NCBI GenBank assembly: GCA_030038415.1 | Contig: JASHOX010000002.1 | Coordinates: 1 to 45,604 of the forward strand | Length of the DNA stretch: 45,604 nucleotides | Direction of reading: 5' to 3' | Origin: Xanthobacteraceae bacterium | Lineage (GTDB): Bacteria; Pseudomonadota; Alphaproteobacteria; Rhizobiales; Xanthobacteraceae | Shown: positions 13,903-22,288 of the stretch, one piece after another | How the letters are laid out: every line of letters begins with the position of its first letter | Numbering within the stretch: the stretch's first letter is position 1 | Position numbers and translations under genes: made by a program | Notes under the pieces: generated by a model | Database searches by the model: none | Seen by the model: only the letters and a program-made list of their open reading frames with translations | Told to the model about the DNA's origin: nothing

Positions 13903-14763
13903 ATGATGACAGCTGCTCGATTAACGATTGCGCCGGTTCTATTAGTCGGCGTCGCGGCCGTGTCCGCGGGGGCATGGGCGCAAGATGCTTCCGACTGGAA
14001 CACGCAGCCGCATACCGCCGCGCGGCTGATCGCCGGCACGACAAGCAAGACTTCCACACCGCCAACCCTGCTCGCCGGCGTCGAGATCAAGCTCGATCCG
14101 GGCTGGCATACCTATTGGCGCGATCCCGGCGACACCGGCGTGCCGCCGACCTTCGATTTTTCCGGCTCCGACAACGTGAAATCCGCCACCGTGTTGTGGC
14201 CGGCCCCGCAGCGATTTTCCGACGGCGCCGGCGGCACGTCGATTGGTTATGTCGATCATGTCATCCTGCCGGTGCAGGTCGCGCCCAAGGATGCGGCGAC
14301 ACCATCGTCGCTGCATCTCAAACTCGGTTATGCAGTTTGCGGAAGCCTTTGCATTCCGGCCGAGGCCACGCTGCAACTGGCGCTCAACGGCAACGGCGCG
14401 GAAGACGCAGCCATCGAGAAGGCCGAAATTCGGGTGCCGCGGCGCGTCCCGCTTGGTCCGAACACCGGACCGAGCAGGGCTCTTGCCATTCTTGCGGTGC
14501 ACCGCATCGCGGGCGCCGCGCACGACCATGTCGTCGTTGACGTTGCCGCGCCGGCCGGCGCGCCGGTCGATCTGTTTGTCGAAGGGCCGACACCTGATTG
14601 GTCGCTGCCGCAGCCGGAACCGAAGGGCGGCAGCGGCGAGACACGGCAATTCACGTTCGATCTCGATGGGCTGCCGGCCGATGCCCATGCCATCGGCGCG
14701 ACGCTGACGTTCACCGCGGTTTCCCCGGACGATGCCATCGAGGTTCCGGCCCATCTCGACTAA
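13903..14763 (+). CDS. Secreted protein with DsbD/ScsB-like N-terminal domain
   Basis: 286 residues with a signal peptide (TIAPVLLVGVAAVSAGAWAQ). The body matches the thiol:disulfide interchange DsbD alpha-like domain: LLAGVEIKLDPGWHTYWRDPGDTG, SATVLWPAPQRF and LKLGYAVCGSLCIPAEATLQL. The two cysteines in VCGSLCIP match the redox pair of this domain. Full DsbD/ScsB proteins go on to a membrane domain and a thioredoxin domain; this one stops after the periplasmic part. It may accept electrons from another membrane reductase or act as a periplasmic redox or metal-handling protein. It is followed by two hairpin elements, not by a membrane partner, and the peroxiredoxin downstream is cytosolic. 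Confidence 0.85.
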   Translation: MMTAARLTIAPVLLVGVAAVSAGAWAQDASDWNTQPHTAARLIAGTTSKTSTPPTLLAGVEIKLDPGWHTYWRDPGDTGVPPTFDFSGSDNVKSATVLWPAPQRFSDGAGGTSIGYVDHVILPVQVAPKDAATPSSLHLKLGYAVCGSLCIPAEATLQLALNGNGAEDAAIEKAEIRVPRRVPLGPNTGPSRALAILAVHRIAGAAHDHVVVDVAAPAGAPVDLFVEGPTPDWSLPQPEPKGGSGETRQFTFDLDGLPADAHAIGATLTFTAVSPDDAIEVPAHLD

Positions 14764-14776
14764 TTCACGCGGCACG

Positions 14777-14855
14777 CTAGTGGAGCGGATTTGACATTCG
14801 CTAAACGCCCAGCCACAAGCTCTTGAAGCGAATGTCAAATCCAAAGCTCCACTAG
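14777..14855. repeat. 79-bp hairpin element with CTAG ends (A)
   Basis: It begins CTAGTGGAGC and ends GCTCCACTAG. Long complementary arms containing GGATTTGACATTCGCT and AGCGAATGTCAAATCC flank a short unpaired middle. It is MITE-like in structure, without any coding capacity. Confidence 0.85.
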
Positions 14856-14867
14856 GACTAGAATTTG

Positions 14868-14943
14868 CTAGTGGTCCTTTGATTCTAACATTCGCATGAT
14901 AGGGTGCCGAAACGGGGCGCGAATGTTAGAATTGGACCGCTAG
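14868..14943. repeat. 76-bp hairpin element with CTAG ends (B)
   Basis: It begins CTAGTGGTCC and ends GGACCGCTAG. The arms TTCTAACATTCGC and GCGAATGTTAGAA pair. It shares the CTAGTGG end and the ACATTCGC core with element A, 12 bases away, but otherwise differs in sequence, so both belong to one family with coordinated changes in the two arms. Confidence 0.85.
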
Positions 14944-15014
14944 TTTACGGCGCCGCCGCGTAGCGACATCCCGCGACGGTCCGAGTTTTCATTGCGAATC
15001 AGAGGAAAACGATC

Positions 15015-15497
15015 ATGGCGATTAAGGTTGGCGACCGCGTGCCGAGCGGCACATTTATGGTGATGACGGCCGACGGGCCGAAACCGAAGACCACGGACGA
15101 ATTGTTCAAGGGCAAGAAGGTGGTGCTGTTCGCGGTGCCCGGCGCCTTCACGCCGACCTGTCACAAGAACCACCTGCCGGGATTCGTGAAGAACGCCGCC
15201 GCAATCAAGGGCAAGGGCGTCGACACCATCGCGGTCACCGGCGTCAACGACGTGTTCGTGATGGATGCGTGGAAGAAGGCCTCGGGCGGCGACGCCATCG
15301 AATTCTTGGCCGACGGCAGCGCCAATTGGGCCAAGGCTCTGGGCTTGACCGCGGATTTGACCGAGCGCGGCCTTGGCGTGCGCTCGCAGCGCTATGCCAT
15401 GGTCGTCGAGGACGGCGTGGTGAAAACGCTCAATGTCGAAGATGCGCCGGGCAAAGCGGAAATTTCCGGCGCCGATAATCTGATGAAGGCGCTGTAA
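15015..15497 (+). CDS. Prx5-type peroxiredoxin
   Basis: 160 residues. The active site PGAFTPTCHKNHLPGF carries the peroxidatic cysteine in the Prx5/AhpC-TSA context. VTGVNDVFVMDAW and LADGSANWAKALGL complete the fold. A second cysteine is not present at the classical resolving position, so it probably uses a 1-Cys or glutathione/thioredoxin-linked mechanism. It reduces H2O2 and organic hydroperoxides in the cytosol. AGAGGAAAACG precedes the ATG as ribosome-binding site. A strong palindrome follows the stop. It is convergent with rnhA. Confidence 0.93.
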   Translation: MAIKVGDRVPSGTFMVMTADGPKPKTTDELFKGKKVVLFAVPGAFTPTCHKNHLPGFVKNAAAIKGKGVDTIAVTGVNDVFVMDAWKKASGGDAIEFLADGSANWAKALGLTADLTERGLGVRSQRYAMVVEDGVVKTLNVEDAPGKAEISGADNLMKAL

Positions 15498-15510
15498 GAC
15501 GGCGACGTTG

Positions 15511-15537
15511 TAGGGGCGGGTTTGAAACCCGCCCCTA
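15511..15537. terminator. Bidirectional hairpin between peroxiredoxin and rnhA
   Basis: TAGGGGCGGGTTT (15511-15523) and AAACCCGCCCCTA (15525-15537) form a perfect 13-bp inverted repeat around one base. The A/T tracts are part of the arms. The rnhA stop codon (15535-15537) lies inside it. It probably terminates both convergent genes. Confidence 0.65.
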
Positions 15538-16005
15538 TGCACGTTGTGCGCGGATCTCGGCAATCGCTTCGCGGGCGAGCTCATCGGCGCGTTCGTTCAT
15601 GTCGTGGCCGGAATGGCCCTTCACCCAGTGCCAGCGAATCTGATGCGCGCCGAGCGCGGCATCGAGACGTTTCCATAAATCGACGTTCTTAACCGGCTTC
15701 TTGTCGGCAGTGCGCCAGCCGTTCTGCTTCCACTTGGCGATGTAGCTCGTGATGCCGTTGCGCAGATACTGACTGTCAGTGTGTAGATCGACCTGGCAGG
15801 GCCGCTTGAGCGCTTCGAGCGCGGAGATCGCCGCCATCAATTCCATGCGGTTGTTGGTGGTATTGGCCTCGCCGCCTTTGAGCTGTTTTTCATGATCGCC
15901 GAAGGTCAGAATCGCGCCCCAGCCGCCGGGCCCCGGATTGCCGGAGCAGGCGCCGTCGGTGTGAACGACCACGTGCGGCAGCTTTTGCGGCGGCTCGGCA
16001 ATCAC
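15535..16005 (-). CDS. rnhA: Ribonuclease HI
   Basis: 156 residues starting from GTG at 16005, which overlaps the thrB stop (GTGA, 16005-16002), so the two genes are translationally coupled. The catalytic carboxylates are all visible: [17 protein letters not shown] (Asp), [14 protein letters not shown] (Glu), DLHTDSQYL (Asp) and [11 protein letters not shown] (Asp). RNase HI removes RNA from RNA-DNA hybrids at replication. The length matches family norms. The thrB-rnhA order followed by a convergent peroxiredoxin is a known arrangement in Hyphomicrobiales (recollection). A longer upstream frame exists but is only thrB out of frame. Confidence 0.96.
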   Translation of the reverse strand: MIAEPPQKLPHVVVHTDGACSGNPGPGGWGAILTFGDHEKQLKGGEANTTNNRMELMAAISALEALKRPCQVDLHTDSQYLRNGITSYIAKWKQNGWRTADKKPVKNVDLWKRLDAALGAHQIRWHWVKGHSGHDMNERADELAREAIAEIRAQRA

Positions 16006-16970
16006 GGCGCGCTCACTCCGTAATCGCGCACGCTCTTGACCTTCTGGTGGAAACGGAGCTTGCGCGCATATTCGCGCGGGTCCTTCGGCCGCACCAGCGC
16101 GCCGGGAGGCACGTCGAGCCAATCGACGAGCCGCGTCAGCAGAAAGCGTAACGCGGCGCCGCGGGACAGCAGCGGCAGCTTGTCCCATTCCTTTTCCGAC
16201 GGCGGACGCGTCTTGGCGTAACTCGCGAGCAGCGCGCGACCCTTGGTGACATTGTAGGAATGGTCGGTCTCGAAGCACCAGGCGTTCAGGCAGATGGCGA
16301 CGTCGTACATCAGTGTGTCGGTACAGGCGAAATAAAAGTCGATCAGGCCGGAGAGCTTGTCGCCGAGGAAAAAGACGTTATCCGGGAACAGATCGGCGTG
16401 GATGACGCCTTGCGGCAGTCCGCGCGGCCAGTCGCGTTCCAGCGCATCGAGTTCGGCGGCGACCAGCGACTCGATATTGCGCTCGACCTTGTGCGCGCGC
16501 TCGCGGCAGCCGTCGTAGAGCGACCGCCAGCCGGCCACGGAAAGCGCGTTGTCGCGACGCATCGGAAAATCCGCGCCGGCAAGATGCAGCCGCGCCAATG
16601 CTTCGCCAAGCGCCGCGCAATGCGCCGCGGTCGGCCGGCGGATCCATAGCCCATCGAGAAAAGTGACGATGGCGGCGGGCTTGCCGGCGAGCTTGCCGAG
16701 CACTTTTCCGGCGCGGTTCTTCACCGGCTGCGGGCAGGTGATGCCGCGGCTCGCCAGATGCTCCATCAGCGCGAGAAAGAACGGCAAATCGCGCTCGGCG
16801 ACGCGCCGCTCATAGAGCGTGAGGATAAAATTGCCGCTGCCGGTATGAACCAGGAAATTCGAGTTTTCGACGCCCTCGGCGATGCCCTTGTAGGAGAGGA
16901 GCTCGCCGATGTCGTAACCGGCAAGGAAGCTTCCAAGATCTTCCGCCGCGACGTCGGTATAGACCGCCAT
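16002..16970 (-). CDS. thrB: Homoserine kinase (ThrB, APH fold)
   Basis: 322 residues from ATG 16970 ([20 protein letters not shown]), supported by GGAG six bases upstream; TTG at 16982 is less likely. It is the aminoglycoside-phosphotransferase-type homoserine kinase of proteobacteria: [15 protein letters not shown] nucleotide loop, [17 protein letters not shown] catalytic loop and [12 protein letters not shown] metal site. It makes O-phosphohomoserine on the way to threonine. It overlaps rnhA by four bases. In related genomes ispH often precedes thrB; here the upstream neighbour is an NTF2-like gene on the same strand, 45 bases away. Confidence 0.95.
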   Translation of the reverse strand: MAVYTDVAAEDLGSFLAGYDIGELLSYKGIAEGVENSNFLVHTGSGNFILTLYERRVAERDLPFFLALMEHLASRGITCPQPVKNRAGKVLGKLAGKPAAIVTFLDGLWIRRPTAAHCAALGEALARLHLAGADFPMRRDNALSVAGWRSLYDGCRERAHKVERNIESLVAAELDALERDWPRGLPQGVIHADLFPDNVFFLGDKLSGLIDFYFACTDTLMYDVAICLNAWCFETDHSYNVTKGRALLASYAKTRPPSEKEWDKLPLLSRGAALRFLLTRLVDWLDVPPGALVRPKDPREYARKLRFHQKVKSVRDYGVSAP

Positions 16971-17015
16971 GAAGGGCTCCAATGCCTCGCGGCTAGCCCG
17001 GCAGCGGCATCCGCG

Positions 17016-17621
17016 TCAAGCCGCTCCGCCGGCAAGCCAGGCGGAAAAGCGTGCGTAAAGGTCCGCGGTCTCCTCGCCGCCGTCGCGATAGATGACCGAC
17101 GCCAGCTTGCGCCCGGGCGCGTGCGCGATGCGAAACGCCATGTAGCGGTATTGCTCGGGAAAACGCGCGGCGCCGCCGGCCAGGAACAGTTTCTCGTAGT
17201 CCTGCGACGGCTCGACCGGATCGAGCCGATCACGCTCATAGATCGCCGCGCGCTCGGCGATCAGCCAACCGCCGGCATGGCGCTCAAGGCGGTCGAGGAA
17301 GCGCGAGCATGAGGTCAGATCGACCGGCACACCCTTGAATTCTTGCCGGACGCGGATGATGACCGGTGTTTCCGCCACCGCCCGATCCTTGGCGATCCTG
17401 GCGGTTGATGCGAACAGATGATGGCGCGACCAGGTATTGCCGGAGGCGGCATTGGCCTGGCAATGCGAGACGAATTGTTCGAACGGGCCGCGAAACCAGG
17501 AGATGGAAATGTGGCCGTCGGGCGTGAAGGTTGAGCGCAGCTCCGCCCACTTGCCCTGGTCGCGATAGACGCCCCAGGCCTGGATCACTTCGGCGATGGC
17601 GAATTTGTCTTCCAATTCCAT
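17016..17621 (-). CDS. NTF2/SnoaL-like fold protein
   Basis: 201 residues. The N-terminal part, LEDKFAIAEVIQAWGVYRDQ, KWAELRSTFTPDGHISISWF, GPFEQFVSHCQ and SRHHLFASTARI, is the SnoaL_4/NTF2-like cone fold seen in aromatic ring-hydroxylating dioxygenase beta subunits, steroid isomerases and small polyketide cyclases. The C-terminal 60 residues (PSQDYEKLFLAGGAARFPEQYRYMAFRI) are specific to a subgroup found near catabolic genes. Reaction unknown. It is upstream of thrB in the same direction but functionally may belong to the catabolic region that starts with the divergent MDR gene. Confidence 0.8.
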   Translation of the reverse strand: MELEDKFAIAEVIQAWGVYRDQGKWAELRSTFTPDGHISISWFRGPFEQFVSHCQANAASGNTWSRHHLFASTARIAKDRAVAETPVIIRVRQEFKGVPVDLTSCSRFLDRLERHAGGWLIAERAAIYERDRLDPVEPSQDYEKLFLAGGAARFPEQYRYMAFRIAHAPGRKLASVIYRDGGEETADLYARFSAWLAGGAA

Positions 17622-17726
17622 TGTCAGTTGCCCTCATGCACACCATAGGGAGCGGGCTGACGCCGCGCAAATCCTCTGTTATCCACACTTCCCTTCCGCT
17701 CAATGAACGCTACGAAGATCGAGAGA

Positions 17727-18767
17727 ATGAAAGCCACCGTTATTCACGAATTCGGTCCGCCTGACGTTTTGCGCTACGAAGACGTTCCGGATCCCGTTCC
17801 GCGTGCCGGCGAAATCCGCATCAGAGTGCATGCGGCGACCGTCAATCGCGTGCTCGATGTGAGCCTGCGCGCCGGCAAGGAAAGCGCGCGGGGCGCCGCG
17901 CTGCCCCTCATTCCCGGCGTCGACTGCGCCGGCATTGTCGATGCGGTCGGGCCGCAAGTCAGCCGCTGGCGGGTCGGCGATCATGTCGCCGCCGCCGGCA
18001 TCATGCCGCTCGATGTCTGCGCCGAAGACGGCGGCGGCTATAACGGGCCGCGCGGTATGATGGGCATCAAGCGGCCGGGTGGCTTTGCCGAGAAGGTCGC
18101 GGTGCCGGCCTGCGCCGCGGTCGCGCTCCCGGAGCATCTCGACTTTCATCGCGCTGCCGTCGTGCTGCGCCACGTGCCGACGGCGTGGAACCTTCTCGTC
18201 CACGTCGCCGACCTCAAATTCGACGAGACCGTGCTGATCATGGGCGCCGGCGGCAATCTCGGCACCATCGGCATCCAGATCGCCAAGAACGTGATCGGCG
18301 CACGCGTGATCGCGGCGGCGGGCTCCGACGCGCGCGTCGCCCTCGGCAAGAAGCTCGGCGCCGATCATGGCATCAATTACGCAAGCGAAAACATTCTCAA
18401 CGAAATCATGAAGATCACCGACGGCAAAGGCGTCGACGTACTGTACGACAATATCGCCAATCCAACCGTGCTGCCACTTGCCTTCCGCGGCATCGGCATG
18501 AACGGACGCCTGGTCACCGCCGGCGCCCATGCCGGGCCCAACGTCGCGATCGACTTCTCGCACCTCTATCATAAGCGCATCACGATCAAGGGCATGCCGG
18601 GCTATACGCCGGCCGACCTGCCGCATTGCCTCGCCGCCGCAGCGCAGGGCAAAGTCGTCCCGCAAATCGAGCGCGTGCTGCCGCTGTCGGCGGCGGCCGA
18701 AGCGCACCGCCTGGTCGAGGCGCACGAAGGCCAGGGCAAGATCGTGCTCGATCCGACGCTTGGCTGA
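17727..18767 (+). CDS. Zinc-less MDR family alcohol dehydrogenase/quinone oxidoreductase
   Basis: 346 residues from ATG 17727 (MKATVIHEFGPPDVLRYEDV), the canonical family start; ATG 17703 would add eight residues. It has the GroES-like N-terminal domain with LIPGVDCAGIVDAVGPQVSRWRVGD where catalytic-zinc enzymes have GHE, so it lacks the zinc histidine and is of the quinone-reductase/enoyl-reductase type. The Rossmann motif GAGGNLGTIGIQIAK binds NAD(P)H, and YDNIANPTVLPLAFRGIGMNGRLV is typical. Substrate unknown. It is divergent from the NTF2-like gene and convergent with the SucD-like gene. It opens the catabolic region. Confidence 0.88.
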   Translation: MKATVIHEFGPPDVLRYEDVPDPVPRAGEIRIRVHAATVNRVLDVSLRAGKESARGAALPLIPGVDCAGIVDAVGPQVSRWRVGDHVAAAGIMPLDVCAEDGGGYNGPRGMMGIKRPGGFAEKVAVPACAAVALPEHLDFHRAAVVLRHVPTAWNLLVHVADLKFDETVLIMGAGGNLGTIGIQIAKNVIGARVIAAAGSDARVALGKKLGADHGINYASENILNEIMKITDGKGVDVLYDNIANPTVLPLAFRGIGMNGRLVTAGAHAGPNVAIDFSHLYHKRITIKGMPGYTPADLPHCLAAAAQGKVVPQIERVLPLSAAAEAHRLVEAHEGQGKIVLDPTLG

Positions 18768-18813
18768 CGCTCACGAATCATCGACCGGTTCCGTTGCGCG
18801 CACCGCGGGCCCA

Positions 18814-19701
18814 TTAACCCGCAGCTAAGCCCAACTTCGCCGCCATCGCTACGGCCTCTTCCAGACCTTTGGCTACCTGGCAGCCCGCGTCGGCCAGCGC
18901 CTCCATCTTGGCGCCGGCGCTTTCGCGCGCACTGCCGATGAGCGCGCCGGCGTGGCCCATTTGCGTTTGCACCGGCGCGTGGCGGCCGACGACCATGGCG
19001 ATGACCGGCTTGGCAAATCCGCGCGCGGCCTCGGCCAAAGCATATTCCTTGTCGCCGCCGATCTCGCCACAGTACAGCACCGCCGCGGTCGCATCGTCGT
19101 CGGCGAGAGCGTGGAGATATTCGTGCGGATTGCGCCCGATCACGCTGTCGCCGCCGATATGGGCGACGATACGCTGGCCGATGCCGGCAAGCGTCAATTG
19201 CCGCGCCAAGGCGAGCGCCACCGTCCCGCTGCGCACGATGACGGCAAGCCGTCCTTGCCTGCAAAAGCTCGGCGCGATGGAGCCGAGCAGTCCCCGACCC
19301 GGCACGAAAATGCCGAGCGTATTGGGTCCGACGAGCCAGCTCCCTGCCTCGCGGGCGAGGGCTGCGGCGGCGAGCGCGTCGTGCACCGGCACATATTCGG
19401 CGGCCGCCACGATGGTCGAAACCTGCGCCCGCGCGCATTCGGCAATGGCCGCGCGCACGCCTTCGGCCGGCGTATAGATCACCACGATATTCGGCTGTTG
19501 CGGCAATTCACCGATGTAGTCGTAGAGCGGCAAACCGTCCATTTCGGTTCCGCCGCGGCCGAGCGCGATCCCGCCTACGAGCTGAGTGCCGGCCGCGACC
19601 ATGCCGGCGACCTGATTGCGCGCATAGCGTCCGGTCGGGCTGACCACCGCCACACGCCACGGTTCGGCATCGAGGAATGGCAGGCGCGACGAGCCCGACA
19701 T
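18814..19701 (-). CDS. SucD-like acyl-CoA synthetase (ADP/GDP-forming), alpha subunit
   Basis: 295 residues from ATG 19701 (MSGSSRLPFLDAEPWRVAVV). It resembles succinyl-CoA ligase alpha: TGRYARNQVAGMVAAGTQLVGGIALGRGG (CoA-binding Rossmann fold), GSWLVGPNTLGIFVPGRGLLG, VIVRSGTVALALARQL, and MGHAGALIGS with the phospho-accepting histidine. It is more divergent than a housekeeping SucD (GPNT instead of GPNC). It should act with the SucC-like protein encoded divergently 51 bases away. Family members ligate CoA to succinate, malate, citrate or other acids; here an acid from aromatic catabolism is a reasonable guess. Confidence 0.85.
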   Translation of the reverse strand: MSGSSRLPFLDAEPWRVAVVSPTGRYARNQVAGMVAAGTQLVGGIALGRGGTEMDGLPLYDYIGELPQQPNIVVIYTPAEGVRAAIAECARAQVSTIVAAAEYVPVHDALAAAALAREAGSWLVGPNTLGIFVPGRGLLGSIAPSFCRQGRLAVIVRSGTVALALARQLTLAGIGQRIVAHIGGDSVIGRNPHEYLHALADDDATAAVLYCGEIGGDKEYALAEAARGFAKPVIAMVVGRHAPVQTQMGHAGALIGSARESAGAKMEALADAGCQVAKGLEEAVAMAAKLGLAAG

Positions 19702-19752
19702 GCGGTATTCTCCGGAGAGAGCGCCGGACGGCGCGCAAGGAAGAGAGCTATT

Positions 19753-20892
19753 ATGCGACTGGCCGAGGTCGACGGAAAAGCCTTGCTGCGCCGCCACGGC
19801 ATGGCCGTGCCGCCGAGCGTGCTCCTTGACCCCGGTGAAAATCCACCGGTAGAGACCGCTGCGTGGCCCGGCTTCCTCTTGAAGGCGCAGGTGCTCGAAG
19901 GCGGCCGCGGCAAGAGCGGCCTGGTCCGCCGTTTCGATAAGGCCGCCGATTTCGGCGAGGTGCGCCGGCTGATTCTGGCGACGCTCGACGACGCCGACAC
20001 GCCGCTTCTTCTCGAACAGGCAGTGCCGATCGCGCGCGAGATTTTCATCGCGGTGCGTATCGACAGCACGCAGCAAAGGCTCGAGCTTCTGATCGCACCT
20101 CAAGGCGGTGAGAATGTCGAGCAGTCGGCCAAACTCGCCCGCATTGCGATCGCGCAGGACACGACCCCCGAGATGATTTTCTTAGCCGTCGCCAGGCTTT
20201 TTCCGCGCGAATTGGCGGCACGGCTGTCGCGCTTCGCCGCGCCGCTGCCCGAGATCGCCCGCCAAGAGGATCTGGAGCTTCTCGAGATCAATCCGCTGGC
20301 GCTGACCGAGGACGGCAAACTTATTGCCTGCGATGCCAAAATCGTTCGCGACGAGGCCGCCGACTTCCGCCACGCCGCGGACGAGTTTGCGATCAGCCGC
20401 CGGCTCGCCGAGCGCGCGCTGACCACACTGGAACGTTCCGCGCGCGACCTCGGCTTCCAGCTGGTCGAAACCGACGGCGACGTCGTCCTCGTCACCTCGG
20501 GCGCCGGGCTTGCCATGATGATGATGGATCTTCTCGCCGACCACGGACTGCGCGCCGCGAGCTTCATGGACAATCTGCGCGGCGCTCCCGACGAGACCAT
20601 GACCGAGCGGTTACAAATCGCCCGCGCGCTGGCGGCGCGGAAAAATATCAAGGCAATCGTGTTCTACACCGTGATCGCCTCGCGCTCACTCGCCGAGCGG
20701 ATCGACGCGTTGATCGCCTGGATCACGGAGAAGCCGCTGCCGAAACCGCTGTTCGTCGGCTTTGCCGCCGGCCATGCTGCAACGCGCAAAATGAGCGTCG
20801 AGGAAGCGGTTGAAAAGCTGCGCGCGCACGGGGTCGCCGCCTTCACCGATCCGATCGCGCTGGTGCAAGCCGCCGCGCAGGCCGTGAAGTGA
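19753..20892 (+). CDS. SucC-like acyl-CoA synthetase, ATP-grasp beta subunit
   Basis: 379 residues from ATG 19753, with AAGGAAGAGAG just upstream. The ATP-grasp fold is clear: FLLKAQVLEGGRGKSGLV, LEQAVPIAREIFIAVRID, LELLEINPLALTEDGKLIACDAKI (metal-binding Glu/Asn) and the ligase domain VLVTSGAGLAMMMMDLLADHG. Length is close to that of SucC (about 390). The gene is divergent from the SucD-like gene, whereas sucCD are usually tandem. Sequence distance from typical SucC suggests a different acid substrate. Its stop abuts that of the zinc-ribbon gene with no bases between. Confidence 0.85.
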   Translation: MRLAEVDGKALLRRHGMAVPPSVLLDPGENPPVETAAWPGFLLKAQVLEGGRGKSGLVRRFDKAADFGEVRRLILATLDDADTPLLLEQAVPIAREIFIAVRIDSTQQRLELLIAPQGGENVEQSAKLARIAIAQDTTPEMIFLAVARLFPRELAARLSRFAAPLPEIARQEDLELLEINPLALTEDGKLIACDAKIVRDEAADFRHAADEFAISRRLAERALTTLERSARDLGFQLVETDGDVVLVTSGAGLAMMMMDLLADHGLRAASFMDNLRGAPDETMTERLQIARALAARKNIKAIVFYTVIASRSLAERIDALIAWITEKPLPKPLFVGFAAGHAATRKMSVEEAVEKLRAHGVAAFTDPIALVQAAAQAVK

Positions 20893-21147
20893 TCAGGGTG
20901 CCTTTTGCCGGCGCACCGTATAGAATGCGGCATAGAACCGCTTGCAGGCGTCGACGAATGCTTTTCCGAGGTCCGTGCGCCGGCCCGGCATGAGGTCGAA
21001 AATGTAATCGCAGTCCTCGCCGGCACAGTAAAAGGTGCTCGTCCGGCGCAGCGTGTCGGCGGATTCCGAGTTTTCCTGACCGCATTCAGGGCAGATCAAA
21101 AGAATACGGGCGGAAGTCTGGACCTGCCGGATGCCGTAGTTTCGCAT
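20893..21147 (-). CDS. Small zinc-ribbon protein of unknown function
   Basis: 84 residues from the internal ATG 21147 (MRNYGIRQVQTSARILLICP); a start at 21177 is open. It has a four-cysteine zinc ribbon CPECGQEN...FYCAGEDCDYIFDL (about residues 19-50), followed by LGKAFVDACKRFYAAFYTVRRQKAP. No domain beyond the ribbon can be named. Its stop directly adjoins the SucC-like stop, so the genes are exactly convergent. It may be regulatory or structural; no evidence decides. Confidence 0.65.
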   Translation of the reverse strand: MRNYGIRQVQTSARILLICPECGQENSESADTLRRTSTFYCAGEDCDYIFDLMPGRRTDLGKAFVDACKRFYAAFYTVRRQKAP

Positions 21148-21351
21148 CGCACTCGCCCCCGCTCCCGCCTCCCGCACGACCGCGACGAATCGCGGCGCGA
21201 ATCGGCGGTATTTTACCAGACGGCATCATTGGGCGTCGAAGCGCGTGGGTTTATCCCGATATTTATCCGCAACGCCTATGCTTGTCGGGCGGCAGTTCAG
21301 GCCGCACTATGCGAGCGCATTCCTCGAATCGCTACGCGAATAGAGCGAAGA

Positions 21352-22152
21352 ATGATTTTCTTTCTGACCAGCCACTCCCTCTGGCTCTCGGGCGCGATCC
21401 TGATCGGACTGGGCACGGCGCTGTCGATGCTCGGCCCGATCGTCGTTCGCCACTATGTTACTTTCGAACGTTTGACGGAAAACAACGAGATTGCCGGTTT
21501 TAAATATGCGGTCTTAGGCGTTCTTTACGCGGTGCTGCTCGCCTTTGCCATTATCGTGGTCTGGCAGAAATTCAGCGAAGCCGAGGCAAGCGTCGTCCAG
21601 GAAGCCGGCGCGGCAACCACCATCTACCGGCTGTCGCAAGGGATGGGCGAAAAGCAGGGCGACGACATCCGTGCCGCGGTCACCGCCTACCTAAAGGCTG
21701 CCATCGACAACGATTGGCCGGCCATGGACCGCGGCGTTACGAGTATAGACTCGCCCGCTCGCAAGGCGCTCGATGCCATCTACGCAACGCTGCTGCAATC
21801 CGGCACGACCCAGAACGTCGGTAGCCCGGTCTTGTCCGAAATCCTCTATCAACTGGACCAGATGACGCAGGCGCGCCGTGCGCGACTTGTCGCTGCCGAA
21901 GGGGCCGTTCCCGGGGTCATATGGTTCGTGCTGTTCGGTGGGGCCATCATCACGATCGTATTCACGTTCTTCTTCGGGACGAGCAATCTTCGCGTGCAGG
22001 TTCTGATGACCGGTCTGCTTGCGGCCGTCATTCTCAGCGAATTGCTGACCATCATTGCCATCGACTGGCCGTTCACCGGACCGGTGAAGGTCGAGCCGAC
22101 GCCGCTCGAATATGTGCTCGCCGACTTTCAGGCCGCCACAGCGTCGCATTGA
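21352..22152 (+). CDS. DUF4239/bestrophin-like membrane protein
   Basis: 266 residues from ATG 21352. There are two N-terminal membrane helices (LSGAILIGLGTALSMLGPIVV and FKYAVLGVLYAVLLAFAIIVVW), a soluble helical middle (FSEAEASVVQEAGAATTIYRLS to LDQMTQARRARLVAAEG), and two C-terminal helices (VIWFVLFGGAIITIVFTFFFG and VQVLMTGLLAAVILSELLTIIAI). This 2+2 arrangement with an EAxxVxxEAxxxxxLYR helix is the DUF4239 bestrophin-like pattern. Function is not established; an ion channel role is only suggested by the fold. It is followed 136 bases later by usp and may share a promoter with it. Confidence 0.75.
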   Translation: MIFFLTSHSLWLSGAILIGLGTALSMLGPIVVRHYVTFERLTENNEIAGFKYAVLGVLYAVLLAFAIIVVWQKFSEAEASVVQEAGAATTIYRLSQGMGEKQGDDIRAAVTAYLKAAIDNDWPAMDRGVTSIDSPARKALDAIYATLLQSGTTQNVGSPVLSEILYQLDQMTQARRARLVAAEGAVPGVIWFVLFGGAIITIVFTFFFGTSNLRVQVLMTGLLAAVILSELLTIIAIDWPFTGPVKVEPTPLEYVLADFQAATASH

Positions 22153-22288
22153 CGCGAATACCATAGTGGCAGGTGCTTGTCGGGCGAACGGCGGCGCGGC
22201 AGTATGACAGCAAAAGCCACAACTCCGGTCAGGGGTACCTTCCAAGGGGAACTTCGACGGCTGTGCCGACAGCATCTGGGGCGCGCAC

